64,000 bases of DNA from Acidiphilium multivorum AIU301. Its GTDB lineage: Bacteria; Pseudomonadota; Alphaproteobacteria; Acetobacterales; Acetobacteraceae. The stretch's first letter is position 1. The number at the start of each line of letters is the position of its first letter. This document shows, piece after piece, positions 44,588-54,342 of the stretch. Location of the stretch: contig NC_015186.1 of assembly GCF_000202835.1 (NCBI RefSeq), positions 2,046,001 through 2,110,000 of the forward strand, read 5' to 3'. The notes beneath the pieces are model-generated. The model was not told the origin of the DNA. It made no database searches and saw only the letters and a program-made list of their open reading frames with translations. The position numbers and the translations under genes were made by a program.

Positions 44588-45742
44588 CTATTGGCCCGGT
44601 GCACCCGCCCCGGTCGGGGCGGGGGACGCTGTCGGTTTGGCGCTGCCCGAAGCCGGGGCGGACGCCATGGTGATCATCGCCGGGTTGTCCTCGCCATGCG
44701 CCGCCGCCGCCTTCGGATCGGGCTGGGCGAGCGCGGCGGGACCGCGGAGATAGGGGAACTGGCTCGCCATCGGCGCGCCATAGAGCGGCTTGAACACGCC
44801 CTGGTGGCAGGTCGCGCAGTCCACCTTCGCCACATCGCCGGCCGGGCCGAGCATGGCCTTGGGGAAGGTGCCGGTCAGCGGCAGCAGATAGTCGTTGTTG
44901 AGCGCGCGGACCATGTGCAGGCCGTAATAGGCGGTCACCCGCTGCGGCGTGCTTTCCGACCAGTCGGCGAAGGCGCGGGTCTGGTGGCAGAAATCGCAGT
45001 TCACCCCCAGCGCCGTCGCGTAGTGCATCATCAGCGCATAGGTCCACTGGGTCTGCTGGATCGAGTGGCGGTTGCCGGTGGGCAGCGCGGTCGTACCGGT
45101 CACCCGGATCGGCTCGTGCCCGAGCAGGAAGGGCGTGAGCGGATCGGCCGGCAGCGCCGAGCCATCCGCCACCGCCGAGGGCCGCGCCTCGCCGCTGTCG
45201 GTCTGCAGCAGCCCGCCCGCATGCGGCGGGGCGACGCCCTCGAACCAGACCCGGCTCGGCACGTTGTTGCCCCGATGGCAGGTATAGCAGGTGACGCCGA
45301 CCTTCTTCACATGCGTCTGCCAGTCGGCATTGATGAAGATCGTCATCTCCAGCATCCGCCGCGCGACCCGCTTCTGATACTTGGCGTCGGAGGCGAAATT
45401 GCCGGCGACGTGGCAGTAGCCGCAGCCCTGTTTCGGCGCGACCCACTGCACCATCGAGACCATGATCCGCGCGAAGGCGCCGGCCGGAACGTTCTTGAGT
45501 ACCTGAACGTTCTTGTAGATCGTGCCGGCCGGCGGCCCGGCATTGTTCTGCGGCAGGGCGGTGGGCGCCTGGTTGGCGGCGAAGGCGGCGGCGATCACCG
45601 CCGGGCTGTATTCGAGCTGCTGGCCGGTGCCGCGATAGCCGCGCTGCACCGAGCGCACCGTGGGCGGCTGCAAGGTCAGCACGCCGATGACCATCGCCGT
45701 CATGCCGCCGATCAGGGCGAGCAGGGTGATCGTGACTTTCAT
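44588..45742 (-). CDS. pufC: Photosynthetic reaction centre tetrahaem cytochrome c subunit
   Basis: The 384-residue subunit rereduces the special pair from the periplasm. It has an uncleaved-looking N-terminal membrane segment ([20 protein letters not shown]) without a lipobox cysteine, and four haem sites: CGYCH at 107, CYTCH at 152, CDFCH at 249 and CATCH at 309. Length and spacing suit PufC. The ATG at 45742 overlaps the pufM stop by four bases; the long open frame upstream is a shadow of pufM. The tail past residue 350 is Ala/Pro-rich. It is the last gene before the terminator. Confidence 0.97.
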   Translation of the reverse strand: MKVTITLLALIGGMTAMVIGVLTLQPPTVRSVQRGYRGTGQQLEYSPAVIAAAFAANQAPTALPQNNAGPPAGTIYKNVQVLKNVPAGAFARIMVSMVQWVAPKQGCGYCHVAGNFASDAKYQKRVARRMLEMTIFINADWQTHVKKVGVTCYTCHRGNNVPSRVWFEGVAPPHAGGLLQTDSGEARPSAVADGSALPADPLTPFLLGHEPIRVTGTTALPTGNRHSIQQTQWTYALMMHYATALGVNCDFCHQTRAFADWSESTPQRVTAYYGLHMVRALNNDYLLPLTGTFPKAMLGPAGDVAKVDCATCHQGVFKPLYGAPMASQFPYLRGPAALAQPDPKAAAAHGEDNPAMITMASAPASGSAKPTASPAPTGAGAPGQ

Positions 45743-46728
45743 GGCATTGTCCCCTTGCCCGCGGCCGCACCCTGCGCCGGATCGGCGATATGCCCGTAGA
45801 TGTGCGGATAGGCCGGCGCCACATGGTGCTTCACCGCCCACAGGAACCAGTTGTCGACGACGGTGCCGGTGAGCAGGATGCCGATCCCGCCGGTCAGCGT
45901 GGTCAGCACCGCGAACCACCAGGCCCAGCGATGGATGCTCTCCATCGTCGCGTTGAACCCCATCGTCCAGCGCCAGAACAGCGCGGCGCGCTCCGATGCG
46001 GTGCCCCGGTCCACCGTCTGCTCCACCTCGCGCTCGCCGCCGAACCGGCTGACGGCGAGAATGGTCGCGCCATGCATCGCGAACAGCAGGACCGAGCCAT
46101 ACAGGAACACGATCGAGAGCATGTGGAACGGATCGTAATACAGGTTGCCGTATCGCAATGAGAACGCGACGGTCCAGTCCAGATGCGGGAAGATGCCGAA
46201 GGGCGGCGCCTCGCCCCAGCTGCCCATCAGCAGCGGGCGGATGAAGCCGAGCACGAGGAACAGCCAGATGGCCGAGGCGAAGGCCCAGGCGGTATGGGTG
46301 CCGAGGCCGAGCTGCTTCGAGCGGCGGTAGACCCGCAGCCACCAGAGCAGCAGCGAGGTGGTCAGGAAGAATCCGGCCAGCAGCCACCACCCGCCCTGGT
46401 CCATCGGCGGCAGCCGCAGCCCGTAGGCCGGCGGCGGCGGTTCGAGCGCGAGCCATGGCAGGTCGCGCACGAAGCGGATCGGGCTCCAGTTCACCGAGGC
46501 CATCATGTTCAGCCCGATGATCTCGAAGGCGATCAGGCCGCAGGCGATGGAGGCGACGCCGAGCGAGCCGAGATAGATCGGGCCGACCTGGGCGTTGCCG
46601 ATCTGGCCGAGCAGGTAGCTGAAGAACGGCTTGCCCTGCCGGCCCCACACACCCGCCGGCGCCGGAACGCCGTCATGCAGCGGCCCACGGATCTGCACCC
46701 GCGTGAAGATGTTCTGATATTCGATCAT
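45739..46728 (-). CDS. pufM: Photosynthetic reaction centre M subunit
   Basis: The 329-residue five-helix protein binds half of the special pair, accessory pigment, quinone and iron. H182 (in FPHLDW) and H202 (in YDPFHML) are the expected pigment ligands, and H219 and later His (AVKHHVAP region, IHRWAWW) suit the iron site. The start [16 protein letters not shown] is family-typical. A 55-base gap separates it from pufL, where many purple bacteria have an overlap. Confidence 0.98.
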   Translation of the reverse strand: MIEYQNIFTRVQIRGPLHDGVPAPAGVWGRQGKPFFSYLLGQIGNAQVGPIYLGSLGVASIACGLIAFEIIGLNMMASVNWSPIRFVRDLPWLALEPPPPAYGLRLPPMDQGGWWLLAGFFLTTSLLLWWLRVYRRSKQLGLGTHTAWAFASAIWLFLVLGFIRPLLMGSWGEAPPFGIFPHLDWTVAFSLRYGNLYYDPFHMLSIVFLYGSVLLFAMHGATILAVSRFGGEREVEQTVDRGTASERAALFWRWTMGFNATMESIHRWAWWFAVLTTLTGGIGILLTGTVVDNWFLWAVKHHVAPAYPHIYGHIADPAQGAAAGKGTMP

Positions 46729-46783
46729 CCGAGCCCCCGGACTGCTTGAAGGTTATGACTGGTGCGGTCTTGCATGGCGCACC

Positions 46784-47620
46784 TCAATGACCGCCGAACT
46801 GCCAGATCGGCAGATGCAGCCACCACCCCCACCACGAGGGCCAGCCCTGGGTCCAGAACGGGCCCGAGAGCAGGATGCAGGTGGCGCTGGCGAACCCCGC
46901 CCCGAGGGCGAGGAACAGGCCGAGCCGGTGAATGCCCAGCGTGCCGATCGAGTAGCCGATGAAATCGCGGAAGAACGTGTCCTCGTGCTCGGCGAACTTC
47001 ACCGTCTCGCCCGCCGGCGGGTTGATCGCGGCCAGAACCAGCGATCCGTGCAGCGCGAGGGCGAGCGTCGTCGTGAAGAACAGCGTCACGGCGACCATGT
47101 GCATCGGGTTGTATTCGAAATTGAGATAGGCGTATCCGGTGTTCGACACCCAGTCGAGATGGCTCATGATGCCGTAGGGAAAGCCGTTGCCCCAGGCGCC
47201 CATCAGCAGCGGGCGGATGACCTCGAGCGTGACATAGGCGAAGATCGCGACGCTGAACGCCGCCGGCACGTGCAGCCCGATCCCGAGCTTGCGGCTGATC
47301 TCCACCTCGCGCAGCGCCCAGGAGCCGAAGGCGCCGATCGCGCAGACCGTGATGATCTGCCAGAGCCCGCCCTTGGCCAGAGGCGCGAGGCCGAGCCCGT
47401 AGGAAAGGTCGGGCGGCGCGATGCTGATCTGCCAGATGTTCCAGGTCGGCCCGAGCGCCGCGCCCCAGATGATCAGCGCCGTGCCGAGCATGATGAAGAA
47501 GGCGGCGGTCACACCGAAGAAGCCGACATAGAACGGCCCGACCCAGAAATCGAACAGGTCCCCGCCGATCAGGGTCCCGCCGCGGACGCGGTATTTTCTT
47601 TCAAAACTGAGCAGTGCCAT
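46784..47620 (-). CDS. pufL: Photosynthetic reaction centre L subunit with Glu at position L168
   Basis: The 278-residue protein starts [15 protein letters not shown] (ATG at 47620, five codons into the open frame). Ligand histidines fall at L153 (MSHLDW) and L173 (NPMHM). At position L168, counted without the initiator Met, the sequence is NFEYNP, where other purple bacteria have NFHYNP. In Acidiphilium this Glu is known and is linked to Zn-bacteriochlorophyll as special pair. The remaining sequence is close to the Rhodobacter L chain. Confidence 0.98.
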   Translation of the reverse strand: MALLSFERKYRVRGGTLIGGDLFDFWVGPFYVGFFGVTAAFFIMLGTALIIWGAALGPTWNIWQISIAPPDLSYGLGLAPLAKGGLWQIITVCAIGAFGSWALREVEISRKLGIGLHVPAAFSVAIFAYVTLEVIRPLLMGAWGNGFPYGIMSHLDWVSNTGYAYLNFEYNPMHMVAVTLFFTTTLALALHGSLVLAAINPPAGETVKFAEHEDTFFRDFIGYSIGTLGIHRLGLFLALGAGFASATCILLSGPFWTQGWPSWWGWWLHLPIWQFGGH

Positions 47621-47663
47621 CGGGCAGTTCCTCACCGTTCGGTTGGGGCCCCTCCCCCCGGCG

Positions 47664-47683
47664 CGGTCGGCACGAGCCGACCG
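47664..47683 (-). promoter_or_regulatory. Intercistronic hairpin between pufA and pufL
   Basis: On the minus strand CGGTCGGC - TCGT - GCCGACCG forms a perfect 8-bp stem with a 4-nt loop in the 98-base pufA-pufL gap. In Rhodobacter a hairpin at this place protects the pufBA part of the message and sets the excess of antenna over reaction-centre protein. The same role is inferred here. Confidence 0.7.
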
Positions 47684-47718
47684 GCACCGGGATCATCTGA
47701 AGGGTTTGGCAGGCCCCG

Positions 47719-47901
47719 TTACTTGTTTGCCGGCATGGCCGACTGCTGCTGCATCGTCGTCATCGCGGGGGCGCCGCCGAGCCAGTCGAAACGCGGCGTG
47801 CTCAGCAGGATGAAGTGGATCAGGATCGCCAGCGCGAACAGGAACACGCCAAGCGCGGTCAGCACCCTGCGCGGATCGAAAAGAAGCCACATGCGCCACA
47901 T
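47719..47901 (-). CDS. pufA: Light-harvesting 1 alpha subunit
   Basis: The 60-residue antenna polypeptide [41 protein letters not shown] has one membrane helix with the pigment-binding His29 in the ILIHF context and the conserved [10 protein letters not shown] start. The polar C-terminal tail runs to ..SAMPANK. It follows pufB after 13 bases. Confidence 0.97.
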   Translation of the reverse strand: MWRMWLLFDPRRVLTALGVFLFALAILIHFILLSTPRFDWLGGAPAMTTMQQQSAMPANK

Positions 47902-47914
47902 GGTCTGTCCTCCC

Positions 47915-48151
47915 TTATCCGATATGCGAGGTGAGCATCTTCACCCCGATATGCGCGTTATCCAGGAACCCCGTGACATAGCCGTGCGGACCCGGGATCC
48001 ACGGGCGCCACTGCCACACCAGGAAGTGGGCAATGATCGCGATGACGGTGAAGCCGATGAAACTGGCGATGAAGATCGAGTGGAACTCCTTCGCCTCCCG
48101 TTCGGTCAGGCCGGATAACGACCCTTCCCGATCATGTGTGGTCATGGACAT
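47915..48151 (-). CDS. pufB: Light-harvesting 1 beta subunit with a long C-terminal tail
   Basis: The 78-residue antenna polypeptide has [20 protein letters not shown] with the conserved His24, the membrane helix with pigment His42 ([13 protein letters not shown]) and then PGPHGY, as in the Rhodospirillum rubrum beta chain. That chain ends about there; this one runs on for some 19 residues ([20 protein letters not shown]). A second in-frame ATG two codons in (48145) is possible. The start overlaps the stop of a 61-codon ORF as TGATG. Confidence 0.95.
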   Translation of the reverse strand: MSMTTHDREGSLSGLTEREAKEFHSIFIASFIGFTVIAIIAHFLVWQWRPWIPGPHGYVTGFLDNAHIGVKMLTSHIG

Positions 48152-48336
48152 CAGACTGTTATCCTCGTTGTGGCCGGCGCGGTTGCCCTCGCCTGCCAGT
48201 TCCGCGCGAACCCCGCGCGGGGGGACGGCCGGCGCCGTGCGGCGGGCGGCCGATGGGGGAGCCTCGCCGCTGGGGCAAGCAGGAGGGGCAGCACCAGGGT
48301 CGGCCCAGGTGCGGCTCTGTCGGGTGAAGCGGTCAT
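48151..48336 (-). CDS. Candidate small ORF between bchZ and pufB (pufQ position)
   Basis: A 61-codon ORF ([29 protein letters not shown].., ending ATTRITV) has its ATG overlapping the bchZ stop as ATGA and its stop overlapping the pufB start as TGATG. That is the place of pufQ in Rhodobacter. A short hydrophobic stretch ([12 protein letters not shown]) and the block [13 protein letters not shown] vaguely recall the PufQ tail (CGPFARAWREAG), but similarity is weak, codon use is not clearly biased, and the region is GC-rich, where chance frames are common. It may simply be a leader that couples translation. Confidence 0.35.
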   Translation of the reverse strand: MTASPDRAAPGPTLVLPLLLAPAARLPHRPPAARRRPSPRAGFARNWQARATAPATTRITV

Positions 48337-49769
48337 GCCGGCACCGTCTCGCGCAGCGCCACGGCGACATGCGCCGCCTCGACGCGCGCGGCACCCGCCT
48401 CGCGCGCGCACCGCTCAGCGCGGTCGCGCAGGCGCTTGGCCGCGGAAATCCTGATCAGGAACGGCTCATGGGCGAGATGCCGGTCGAGCGCCGCGGCCGC
48501 ATCAGGGGCCCAGGCCTCGCCCGCATCGGCGCGCGCCGGCGTCGGCTCGATCCGGTCGAGATCGGCGCCGAGCGGCAGGATGTTGAACAGCGCGTTGAAC
48601 AGCGCGTTACAGTATTCCTGCACGACATAGGTCGCACCCGCATACCCCATGAACGGCGTGCCGGTCGCGCGGCGGATGATCGCCCCCGGAAACGACGCCG
48701 GAATATAGACCGAGCGGCCGCCGCGCTCCGCCGCATACATCCGCTCGTTATACGAGCCGAACAGCACCAGCGGCGGGGTCGCCGCCATCGCCGCGCGCAC
48801 CGCGTCGTTGTCCGGCTTCACCCCGGGGCGACGGGCGATCGCGAAGCTGCACGCAATGCCGAGCTCCTCCTCGAGCAGGCGGCGCAGGCCGCGGGCATAG
48901 GTCTCGGTCGCCACCACCCCGAACGACGAGGTCGCGAAGAAATCCTGCGTCACGCTCCGCCACAGATCCCAGATCGGCTTGATCGTGGTCTCCTTCTCGC
49001 GGGCGATGAAGGGCTCGGGATCGACACCGACCAGTTCGCCGAGCTTGCGCAGGAAATTCGTGGTCGCGAAAATCCCCATCGGCGCCATCAGGTAGGGCTT
49101 GCCCAGCGCCTCGCAGAGCTTGCGGCCGAATTCGCGATAGAGGCAGACATTGACATCCGCATCGGCCAGCAGCGGCGTGTCCTTGAGGTCGGCGCCGAGC
49201 GGGAAGGTCAGGTTGACCTCGCAGCCGATCCCCTCGACCAGCCGGCGGATCTCCGCGAGATCGGAAGGCATGTTGAACGTACCGTAGATCGGCCCGATGA
49301 TGTTGACGCGCGGCTTGCCCGCCTTGCGCTCCGGGCGCTTCGCCTTCGCGTTGCCGAACTCGTTCCACAGCCACACCATCGCCCGGTCGGCGGACTGCCA
49401 CTGGTCCTCGTCGATCGTGCGCGGCAGGAAGCGCCGCAGGTTCGAGCCCTCCGGCGTCACCCCGCCGCCGATCATCTCGGCGATCGAGCCGGTGACGACG
49501 ACGGCGGGAATCTTCTGGTCGCCGATCCCGGCGGCGCGCTTCATCGGCCCCTCGGTGCCGCTCATCGAGAGCGATTCCTCGTCGAGCCCCGTCACCACGA
49601 TCGGCAGCTCGTGCGGCGGCAGCGCGTCGGTATAGTGCAGCACCGCCGTCACCGGCAGATTCTCGCAACCCACCGGCCCGTCGATGACGACGCGCAACCC
49701 CTTGATCGCGGCGAAGGCGTAGACAGCGCCCCAATACCCGCCCGCCCGGTCATGATCCTGCACCAGCAT
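48333..49769 (-). CDS. bchZ: Chlorophyllide a reductase subunit Z
   Basis: The 478-residue nitrogenase-like catalytic subunit of COR reduces ring B of chlorophyllide a (C7-C8 bond) together with BchX and BchY. Seen: [39 protein letters not shown] with the conserved Cys, [47 protein letters not shown], and the C-terminal [13 protein letters not shown] block shared with BchB/ChlB. The start overlaps the bchY stop by one base; its stop overlaps the following small ORF. Confidence 0.97.
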   Translation of the reverse strand: MLVQDHDRAGGYWGAVYAFAAIKGLRVVIDGPVGCENLPVTAVLHYTDALPPHELPIVVTGLDEESLSMSGTEGPMKRAAGIGDQKIPAVVVTGSIAEMIGGGVTPEGSNLRRFLPRTIDEDQWQSADRAMVWLWNEFGNAKAKRPERKAGKPRVNIIGPIYGTFNMPSDLAEIRRLVEGIGCEVNLTFPLGADLKDTPLLADADVNVCLYREFGRKLCEALGKPYLMAPMGIFATTNFLRKLGELVGVDPEPFIAREKETTIKPIWDLWRSVTQDFFATSSFGVVATETYARGLRRLLEEELGIACSFAIARRPGVKPDNDAVRAAMAATPPLVLFGSYNERMYAAERGGRSVYIPASFPGAIIRRATGTPFMGYAGATYVVQEYCNALFNALFNILPLGADLDRIEPTPARADAGEAWAPDAAAALDRHLAHEPFLIRISAAKRLRDRAERCAREAGAARVEAAHVAVALRETVPA

Positions 49770-51181
49770 CAGCAAACCTCCTCCGCCTGCGCCGCATCGC
49801 CGGCGAAGAACCCGATCATCCGGCCGAACCGCTCGCGCCCGCGCGTCTGCGCCGCGACGATGGCAGCGAGTGCCGCGGCACCGGATGCGCCGAAGATCGG
49901 CCGCGATGACACGATGTTGGTGAAATAGACGGCCGGCACACCCGCCTCCTTCGCCGCCTGCACCAGCGGCGTGGTGCCGAAGGCGAGGTCGGGGCGAACG
50001 TCGCGCAGCGCCGCGCAATCCTGTTCGAGCGAGGCGCGGAACTGCACATGCGTGCCCTGCTGGGCGAGCCAGGCGCGGTCCGCCTCGCTCCACGGCGTCG
50101 CCGGCAGCGCGGTGCCGACATAGGGGATCTCCGCCCCCGCCTCGATCAGCAGCCGCGCGACCAGCAGCTCCGACCCCTCGTAGCCCGAAACGATCATCCG
50201 CGCCGAAACCGGGTTGGCGGCGAGTGCTGCGCGCACCGGGGCGATCGCCGCGGCCTTCGCCCGGTCGATCCGCGCCGCCTCGATCCCGGCGACGCGGCCG
50301 ACGGCGTCGAGCCAGTCGGCCGTCGCCTCCTCGCCCACCGGCGCCGAGCCGATCAGCGTGCGGCCCGCGGCCTCGAATTCCCGCGCGCTGGCGGTGTAGA
50401 ACGGATGCACCGCGGCAGCCGCCACGCAATCGAGCGCGCCGTACAGATCCCGCCACTCCCGCGCCGGCACCGCTGGCCCGACGCCGAGCCCCATCGGCGC
50501 CAGCATCGCCGCGACCCCTGGCGGATCGGCCGGAAACAGCTCGCCCAGCAGGGTGATCCGCCGCTCCTCGGCAAGCCCCGCGCGCGGCCGCGCCACCGCC
50601 CCGGCCTCGGCCTCGCGCCGCGCATAGCGCAGCATCGCCCCGGCCAGCACGTCCTTCGCCTCGGCATGGGTCGGCACGCCGAAGCCCGGCACGTCGATGC
50701 CGATCACCCGCACACCGTCGATCTCCCGCGGCAGCAGGTCGAGCGGTACGCCCGAAGCGGTCGGCACGCACAGATTGATGACGACGACGGCGTCATACGC
50801 GTCCGGCTGCGCCGTCCGGCGCACCGCGTCGCGGATATCCTCGAAGAGCTGGCCGGTCACCAGCGTCTCGGAATCGAACGGCACGTAGCCGACGCTGCGG
50901 CGCGCGCCATAGAAATGCGAGGTGAAGGTGAGACCGTAGACGCAGCAGGCCGAGCCGGACAGGATCGTCGCCACCCGCCGCATCCGCAGGCCGACGCGCA
51001 ACGACCCGAAGGCCGGGCACATCGATTGCGGCTGGTCGTGCGGCCCCTGCGGGTAATCGGCGGCGAGCCGCTCCAGCACGGCGGACTTGCCGGCGGCGCG
51101 GGCGGCCTCGCGCATCGTCTCCCGCCCGCCATGGCAGCCGGAGTCCTGCGGCCGCGCGATCGTTCCCTCCGGCGGGGGCAT
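49769..51181 (-). CDS. bchY: Chlorophyllide a reductase subunit Y
   Basis: The 470-residue NifD-like partner of BchZ shows [65 protein letters not shown] near residue 60, with cysteines placed to help bind the shared 4Fe-4S cluster, and [11 protein letters not shown] near residue 430. The ATG at 51181 lies two bases after the bchX stop; a further ATG 20 codons upstream sits inside bchX and was rejected. Confidence 0.96.
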   Translation of the reverse strand: MPPPEGTIARPQDSGCHGGRETMREAARAAGKSAVLERLAADYPQGPHDQPQSMCPAFGSLRVGLRMRRVATILSGSACCVYGLTFTSHFYGARRSVGYVPFDSETLVTGQLFEDIRDAVRRTAQPDAYDAVVVINLCVPTASGVPLDLLPREIDGVRVIGIDVPGFGVPTHAEAKDVLAGAMLRYARREAEAGAVARPRAGLAEERRITLLGELFPADPPGVAAMLAPMGLGVGPAVPAREWRDLYGALDCVAAAAVHPFYTASAREFEAAGRTLIGSAPVGEEATADWLDAVGRVAGIEAARIDRAKAAAIAPVRAALAANPVSARMIVSGYEGSELLVARLLIEAGAEIPYVGTALPATPWSEADRAWLAQQGTHVQFRASLEQDCAALRDVRPDLAFGTTPLVQAAKEAGVPAVYFTNIVSSRPIFGASGAAALAAIVAAQTRGRERFGRMIGFFAGDAAQAEEVC

Positions 51182-51183
51182 GG

Positions 51184-52152
51184 TCAGGCCCCCTCGTAGA
51201 CGACTTCGAGGGACGGCCGGTTCAGCACGTCCGAACCGCACATGTCCTCAAGGCTCGCCGGGTCCAGCACCACGCCGCGGCCCACCGCGTCGCCCTTGAA
51301 CAGGCCGAGCAGCCCGTCCTGGCTCAGCGGCGTCGGGCGGATCGGCGGCGCCTCGGCCACCTGCACGCCCAGCGCCTCGAACAGCGGCGACCAGCGCCCG
51401 CCGGGCCGCCCGACGATCTCGTAATTCGCCGATTTGCGGCGGATATCCTCATCCGCCGGAATCGCGGCCAGCACCGGAATCCCCGCCGCCGCGGCGAAAG
51501 CCTGTGCCTCGCCGGTGCCGTCATCCTTGTTGATCACCAGCCCGGCAACGCCGACATTGCCGCCGAGCTTGCGGAAATAATCCACCGCCGAGCAGACATT
51601 GTTGGCGACATAGAGCGATTGCAGGTCGTTCGAGCCGACCACGATCACCTTCTGGCACAGATCGCGGGCGATCGGCAGGCCGAACCCGCCGCAGACCACG
51701 TCGCCCAGGAAGTCGAGCAGCACGTAATCGAAATCCCACTGGTGAAAGCCCAGCTTGTCGAGCAGCTCGAACCCGTGGATGATCCCGCGTCCGCCGCAGC
51801 CGCGCCCGACTTCCGGGCCGCCCAGCTCCATGGCGAACACCCCGTCGCGCTTGAAGCAGACATCGCCGATCTCCACCGCCTCGCCGGCGGCCTTGCGCCG
51901 CGCCGAGGTCTCGATGATCGTCGGGCACGACTTGCCGCCGAACAGCAGCGAGGTCGTGTCGCTTTTCGGGTCGCACCCGATCAGCAGCACCCGCTTGCCG
52001 AGCTGCGCCATCGAATACGACAGGTTGGCGAGGGTGAAACTCTTGCCGATCCCCCCCTTGCCGTAGATCGCGATGATCTGGGTCTTCTTCGCCGGATTCG
52101 CGCTCGCGCCAATCTCGGTATCGGGAGCCGTGCGGCCGGCGCTTGCGTTCAT
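51184..52152 (-). CDS. bchX: Chlorophyllide a reductase iron protein
   Basis: The 322-residue NifH-like ATPase donates electrons to BchYZ. It has P-loop YGKGGIGKS near residue 33, switch residues in GCDPKSDTTSLLF, and the two cysteines of the bridging 4Fe-4S cluster in GRGCGGRG and DVVCGGFG. The ATG at 52152 overlaps the bchC stop by four bases. The C-terminal RPSLEVVYEGA is complete. Confidence 0.97.
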   Translation of the reverse strand: MNASAGRTAPDTEIGASANPAKKTQIIAIYGKGGIGKSFTLANLSYSMAQLGKRVLLIGCDPKSDTTSLLFGGKSCPTIIETSARRKAAGEAVEIGDVCFKRDGVFAMELGGPEVGRGCGGRGIIHGFELLDKLGFHQWDFDYVLLDFLGDVVCGGFGLPIARDLCQKVIVVGSNDLQSLYVANNVCSAVDYFRKLGGNVGVAGLVINKDDGTGEAQAFAAAAGIPVLAAIPADEDIRRKSANYEIVGRPGGRWSPLFEALGVQVAEAPPIRPTPLSQDGLLGLFKGDAVGRGVVLDPASLEDMCGSDVLNRPSLEVVYEGA

Positions 52153-53087
52153 GTCATGTCTCTCCAGTCGATGAGCAGTTTGAGGCAGGAATCGTCGTTG
52201 AAGGCGGCGGGATAGGCTTGCGCCGCGTCCGCCGCCGGCACCCGGTGCGTCACCAGGCCGGACAGGTCGAGCCGCCCCGCCGCGACGCGCGCGGCGACAT
52301 CGGCGAGATCCTCCGGCTGCCACTGGGCGGCGATGGCAATCCGCGCCTCGCGCATGAAGGCCGGGGGAAAGGCAAAGCCGAGCGGGGCGGCGTAAAACCC
52401 GGCGAGGGTGATCATCCCCCCCGGCGCGAGGCGCCCGATCAGCCGGTCGAGAATTGCGGAATCGCCCGAGGCGTCGATGATCGTGCGATAATCCCGCCGC
52501 GAATCGTCCGCCGCGGCCCGCACCTCGTAGCCTCGCGCCCCCGCGAACCGCGCCGCCCTGGTTTCCCAGACCACCGGCGCCCCGCCATCGAGCGTCGCGA
52601 GGCGGGCGATCAACCGGCCGAGAACGCCATGCCCGACGATCAGCTCCGGCGCGCCGCCGGCAACCCTGATCGCATGCCGGGCGGTTGCCGCCAGCGCCAG
52701 CAGGGTCGCGTTCGCGCCGAGTGCGGCGGGAACCCGCACCGCCCGCTCGGCCGGCACCACCAAATGTCGGGAATCCGCGCCGAACAGCGCGCGCATCTCA
52801 CCGAAGCAGCGGGCTCCCGGAACGAACACCGTCTCGCCCAGCCGGCCGCGCACCTCGCGCCCCGTCTCGACAATCGTGCCCGTCGCCTCGTAGCCCGGCA
52901 CCAGCGGATAACCCATGCCCGGAAAGGGCGGCATCTCGCCGGTGAAGATCAGCTTCTCCGTGCCGGTGCTCACCCCCGACCACGCCACCTCGACCACCAC
53001 ATCCGTGGCCGCGGGCGCATCGAGCCTCACCCGCCGGAGCGACAGGTCGAACGGTCTTTCGATGATGATGGCGAGACTGTCGAGCAA
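52149..53087 (-). CDS. bchC: Bacteriochlorophyllide a dehydrogenase (C3-hydroxyethyl)
   Basis: The 312-residue medium-chain dehydrogenase relative oxidises the 3-hydroxyethyl group to 3-acetyl in bacteriochlorophyll a synthesis. Seen: VVEVAWSGVSTGTEKLIFTGEMPPFPGMGYPLVPGYEATGTIVETG near residue 35, VFVPGARCFGEMRALFG, and the nucleotide-fold region ELIVGHGVLGRLIARL. It is the first gene after the 117-base control gap that holds two PpsR-type boxes. Confidence 0.95.
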   Translation of the reverse strand: MLDSLAIIIERPFDLSLRRVRLDAPAATDVVVEVAWSGVSTGTEKLIFTGEMPPFPGMGYPLVPGYEATGTIVETGREVRGRLGETVFVPGARCFGEMRALFGADSRHLVVPAERAVRVPAALGANATLLALAATARHAIRVAGGAPELIVGHGVLGRLIARLATLDGGAPVVWETRAARFAGARGYEVRAAADDSRRDYRTIIDASGDSAILDRLIGRLAPGGMITLAGFYAAPLGFAFPPAFMREARIAIAAQWQPEDLADVAARVAAGRLDLSGLVTHRVPAADAAQAYPAAFNDDSCLKLLIDWRDMT

Positions 53088-53128
53088 GGCACGTCCCCTC
53101 TGGAGTGCCGCGAGCCGTGCGGTCGTAT

Positions 53129-53146
53129 TGTAAATGTCAGCCTACA
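53129..53146. promoter_or_regulatory. PpsR/CrtJ box, bchC promoter, proximal
   Basis: TGTAAATGTCAGCCTACA is an exact TGT-N12-ACA site 42 bases upstream of the bchC start. PpsR/CrtJ binds such sites to repress photosynthesis genes in the presence of oxygen. Confidence 0.85.
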
Positions 53147-53160
53147 AGTACAAAACAAAA

Positions 53161-53178
53161 TGTCAATCTAAACTTACA
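53161..53178. promoter_or_regulatory. PpsR/CrtJ box, bchC promoter, distal
   Basis: TGTCAATCTAAACTTACA is a second exact TGT-N12-ACA site. Its distance from the proximal box is 32 bases start to start, about three helical turns, so both face the same side of the DNA, as needed for cooperative binding. The same arrangement is known at Rhodobacter bchC. Confidence 0.85.
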
Positions 53179-53204
53179 GTCAACGCTTCTTTTATTGCCC
53201 CGGC

Positions 53205-54332
53205 TCATCCGGCGCGTGCCGCGATCAGCCCGGTCAGCAGCGGCTGCGGCGTGGCGATCTGCCGCGCCCCGATGAAACCGGCGCGCTCCGCCATCGCGGC
53301 CAGCTCCGCAGCGCGCCGCGGCCGGCCGCGCCCCATGGCCAGCAGGTAGAAACCGAAATAGGCATCGCCGACCGGCGCCGCCCCCGCCGCCGCGGCCAGC
53401 GGCTCGGCGATCAGCAGGGTCGCGCCGGGTTGCAGGCAGGCGCGGACATTGCGCAGGATCGCCATCGCATCGTCGTCGTCGTGATCGTGCAGCACCCTGA
53501 CGAGGGTGGCGATGTCCGCCCCCTCCGGCAGCCGGTCGACGCGCATGTCGCCGCCCCATGCGGCGGCCCGCCCGGCGAGCCCCGCGCGGGCGAAGCGGGC
53601 CCGCGCCAGCGCCGCCACATCCGGCAGGTCGAACAGCATGAGCGCGAGCGCCGGTGCGCGGGCGGCGACCGCCTCGAGAAACCGGCCATCGCCCCCGCCG
53701 ACATCGAGAATCCGCCGGTGCCGGCGGAATTTCCAGGCGGCGAGAATCCCCGCGGCGATCATCGGCTGCGATGCCGCCATCAACTGCGAATAGGCATCCG
53801 CCCGCGGCGCGTCGCCGCCCTCATACGGCCAGAACCCCGCCAGGGTCGCGTTCGTCTCGCCGCGCAGAAGGCCGACCGGATCGGCGAGATCGCGATAGAG
53901 CAGCGCATGATGCCGGACCATCGCCGCGATGCCGGGATTGGCAAGCAGCGCAGCACCCAGCGGGCCGAGCGCCACCCGCGCGCCATCGGTCTCCAGCAGC
54001 CGCAGCGCCGCACCCGCCCGCGCGAGCCGCAGCAGCGCCGCCGGCGCGAGGCGGCCGCGCGCGGCGAGATGCTCGACCGTCTCCGCCCCCTTCGCCAGCT
54101 GGGCGAACAGGTCGAGCTCGACGCAGGCCGCAAGCGTCTGCGAATAGACAAAGCCGGCGCAGAGATCGAACAGCGCCCGCGCCTCCCGCCGCGCCACGAA
54201 CCGGGTCGGCGGAAAGCGCGCCGCAAGATCCTGGAAGGTGCCGTTCGCAAGCAGCCGGTTGCGCAGATCCCGCCAGCGCCGCTGCCAGGCCGGCACCGGC
54301 GGGTCCACGAAGCCCGACGCGCTCGCCGTCAC
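53205..54332 (-). CDS. crtF: Demethylspheroidene / hydroxyneurosporene O-methyltransferase
   Basis: The 375-residue SAM-dependent enzyme methylates the tertiary hydroxyl made by CrtC in spheroidene or spirilloxanthin synthesis. N-terminal dimerisation part: FVARREARALFDLCAGFVYSQTLAACVELDLFAQL. SAM-binding motif: ILDVGGGDGRFLEAV near residue 210. Then DRLPEGADIATLVRVLHDHDDDDAMAILRNVRACLQPG. It follows crtE after ten bases. A 117-base gap with two PpsR boxes separates it from bchC, so the downstream genes have their own promoter while read-through remains possible. Confidence 0.94.
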   Translation of the reverse strand: MTASASGFVDPPVPAWQRRWRDLRNRLLANGTFQDLAARFPPTRFVARREARALFDLCAGFVYSQTLAACVELDLFAQLAKGAETVEHLAARGRLAPAALLRLARAGAALRLLETDGARVALGPLGAALLANPGIAAMVRHHALLYRDLADPVGLLRGETNATLAGFWPYEGGDAPRADAYSQLMAASQPMIAAGILAAWKFRRHRRILDVGGGDGRFLEAVAARAPALALMLFDLPDVAALARARFARAGLAGRAAAWGGDMRVDRLPEGADIATLVRVLHDHDDDDAMAILRNVRACLQPGATLLIAEPLAAAAGAAPVGDAYFGFYLLAMGRGRPRRAAELAAMAERAGFIGARQIATPQPLLTGLIAARAG

Positions 54333-54342
54333 CGCGCGCGCC

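Noticed and set aside
48152-48332. PpsR/CrtJ box upstream of pufB
   Set aside because: No TGT-N12-ACA site was found in the bchZ-pufB gap; puf transcription probably depends on the upstream promoters or another regulator.
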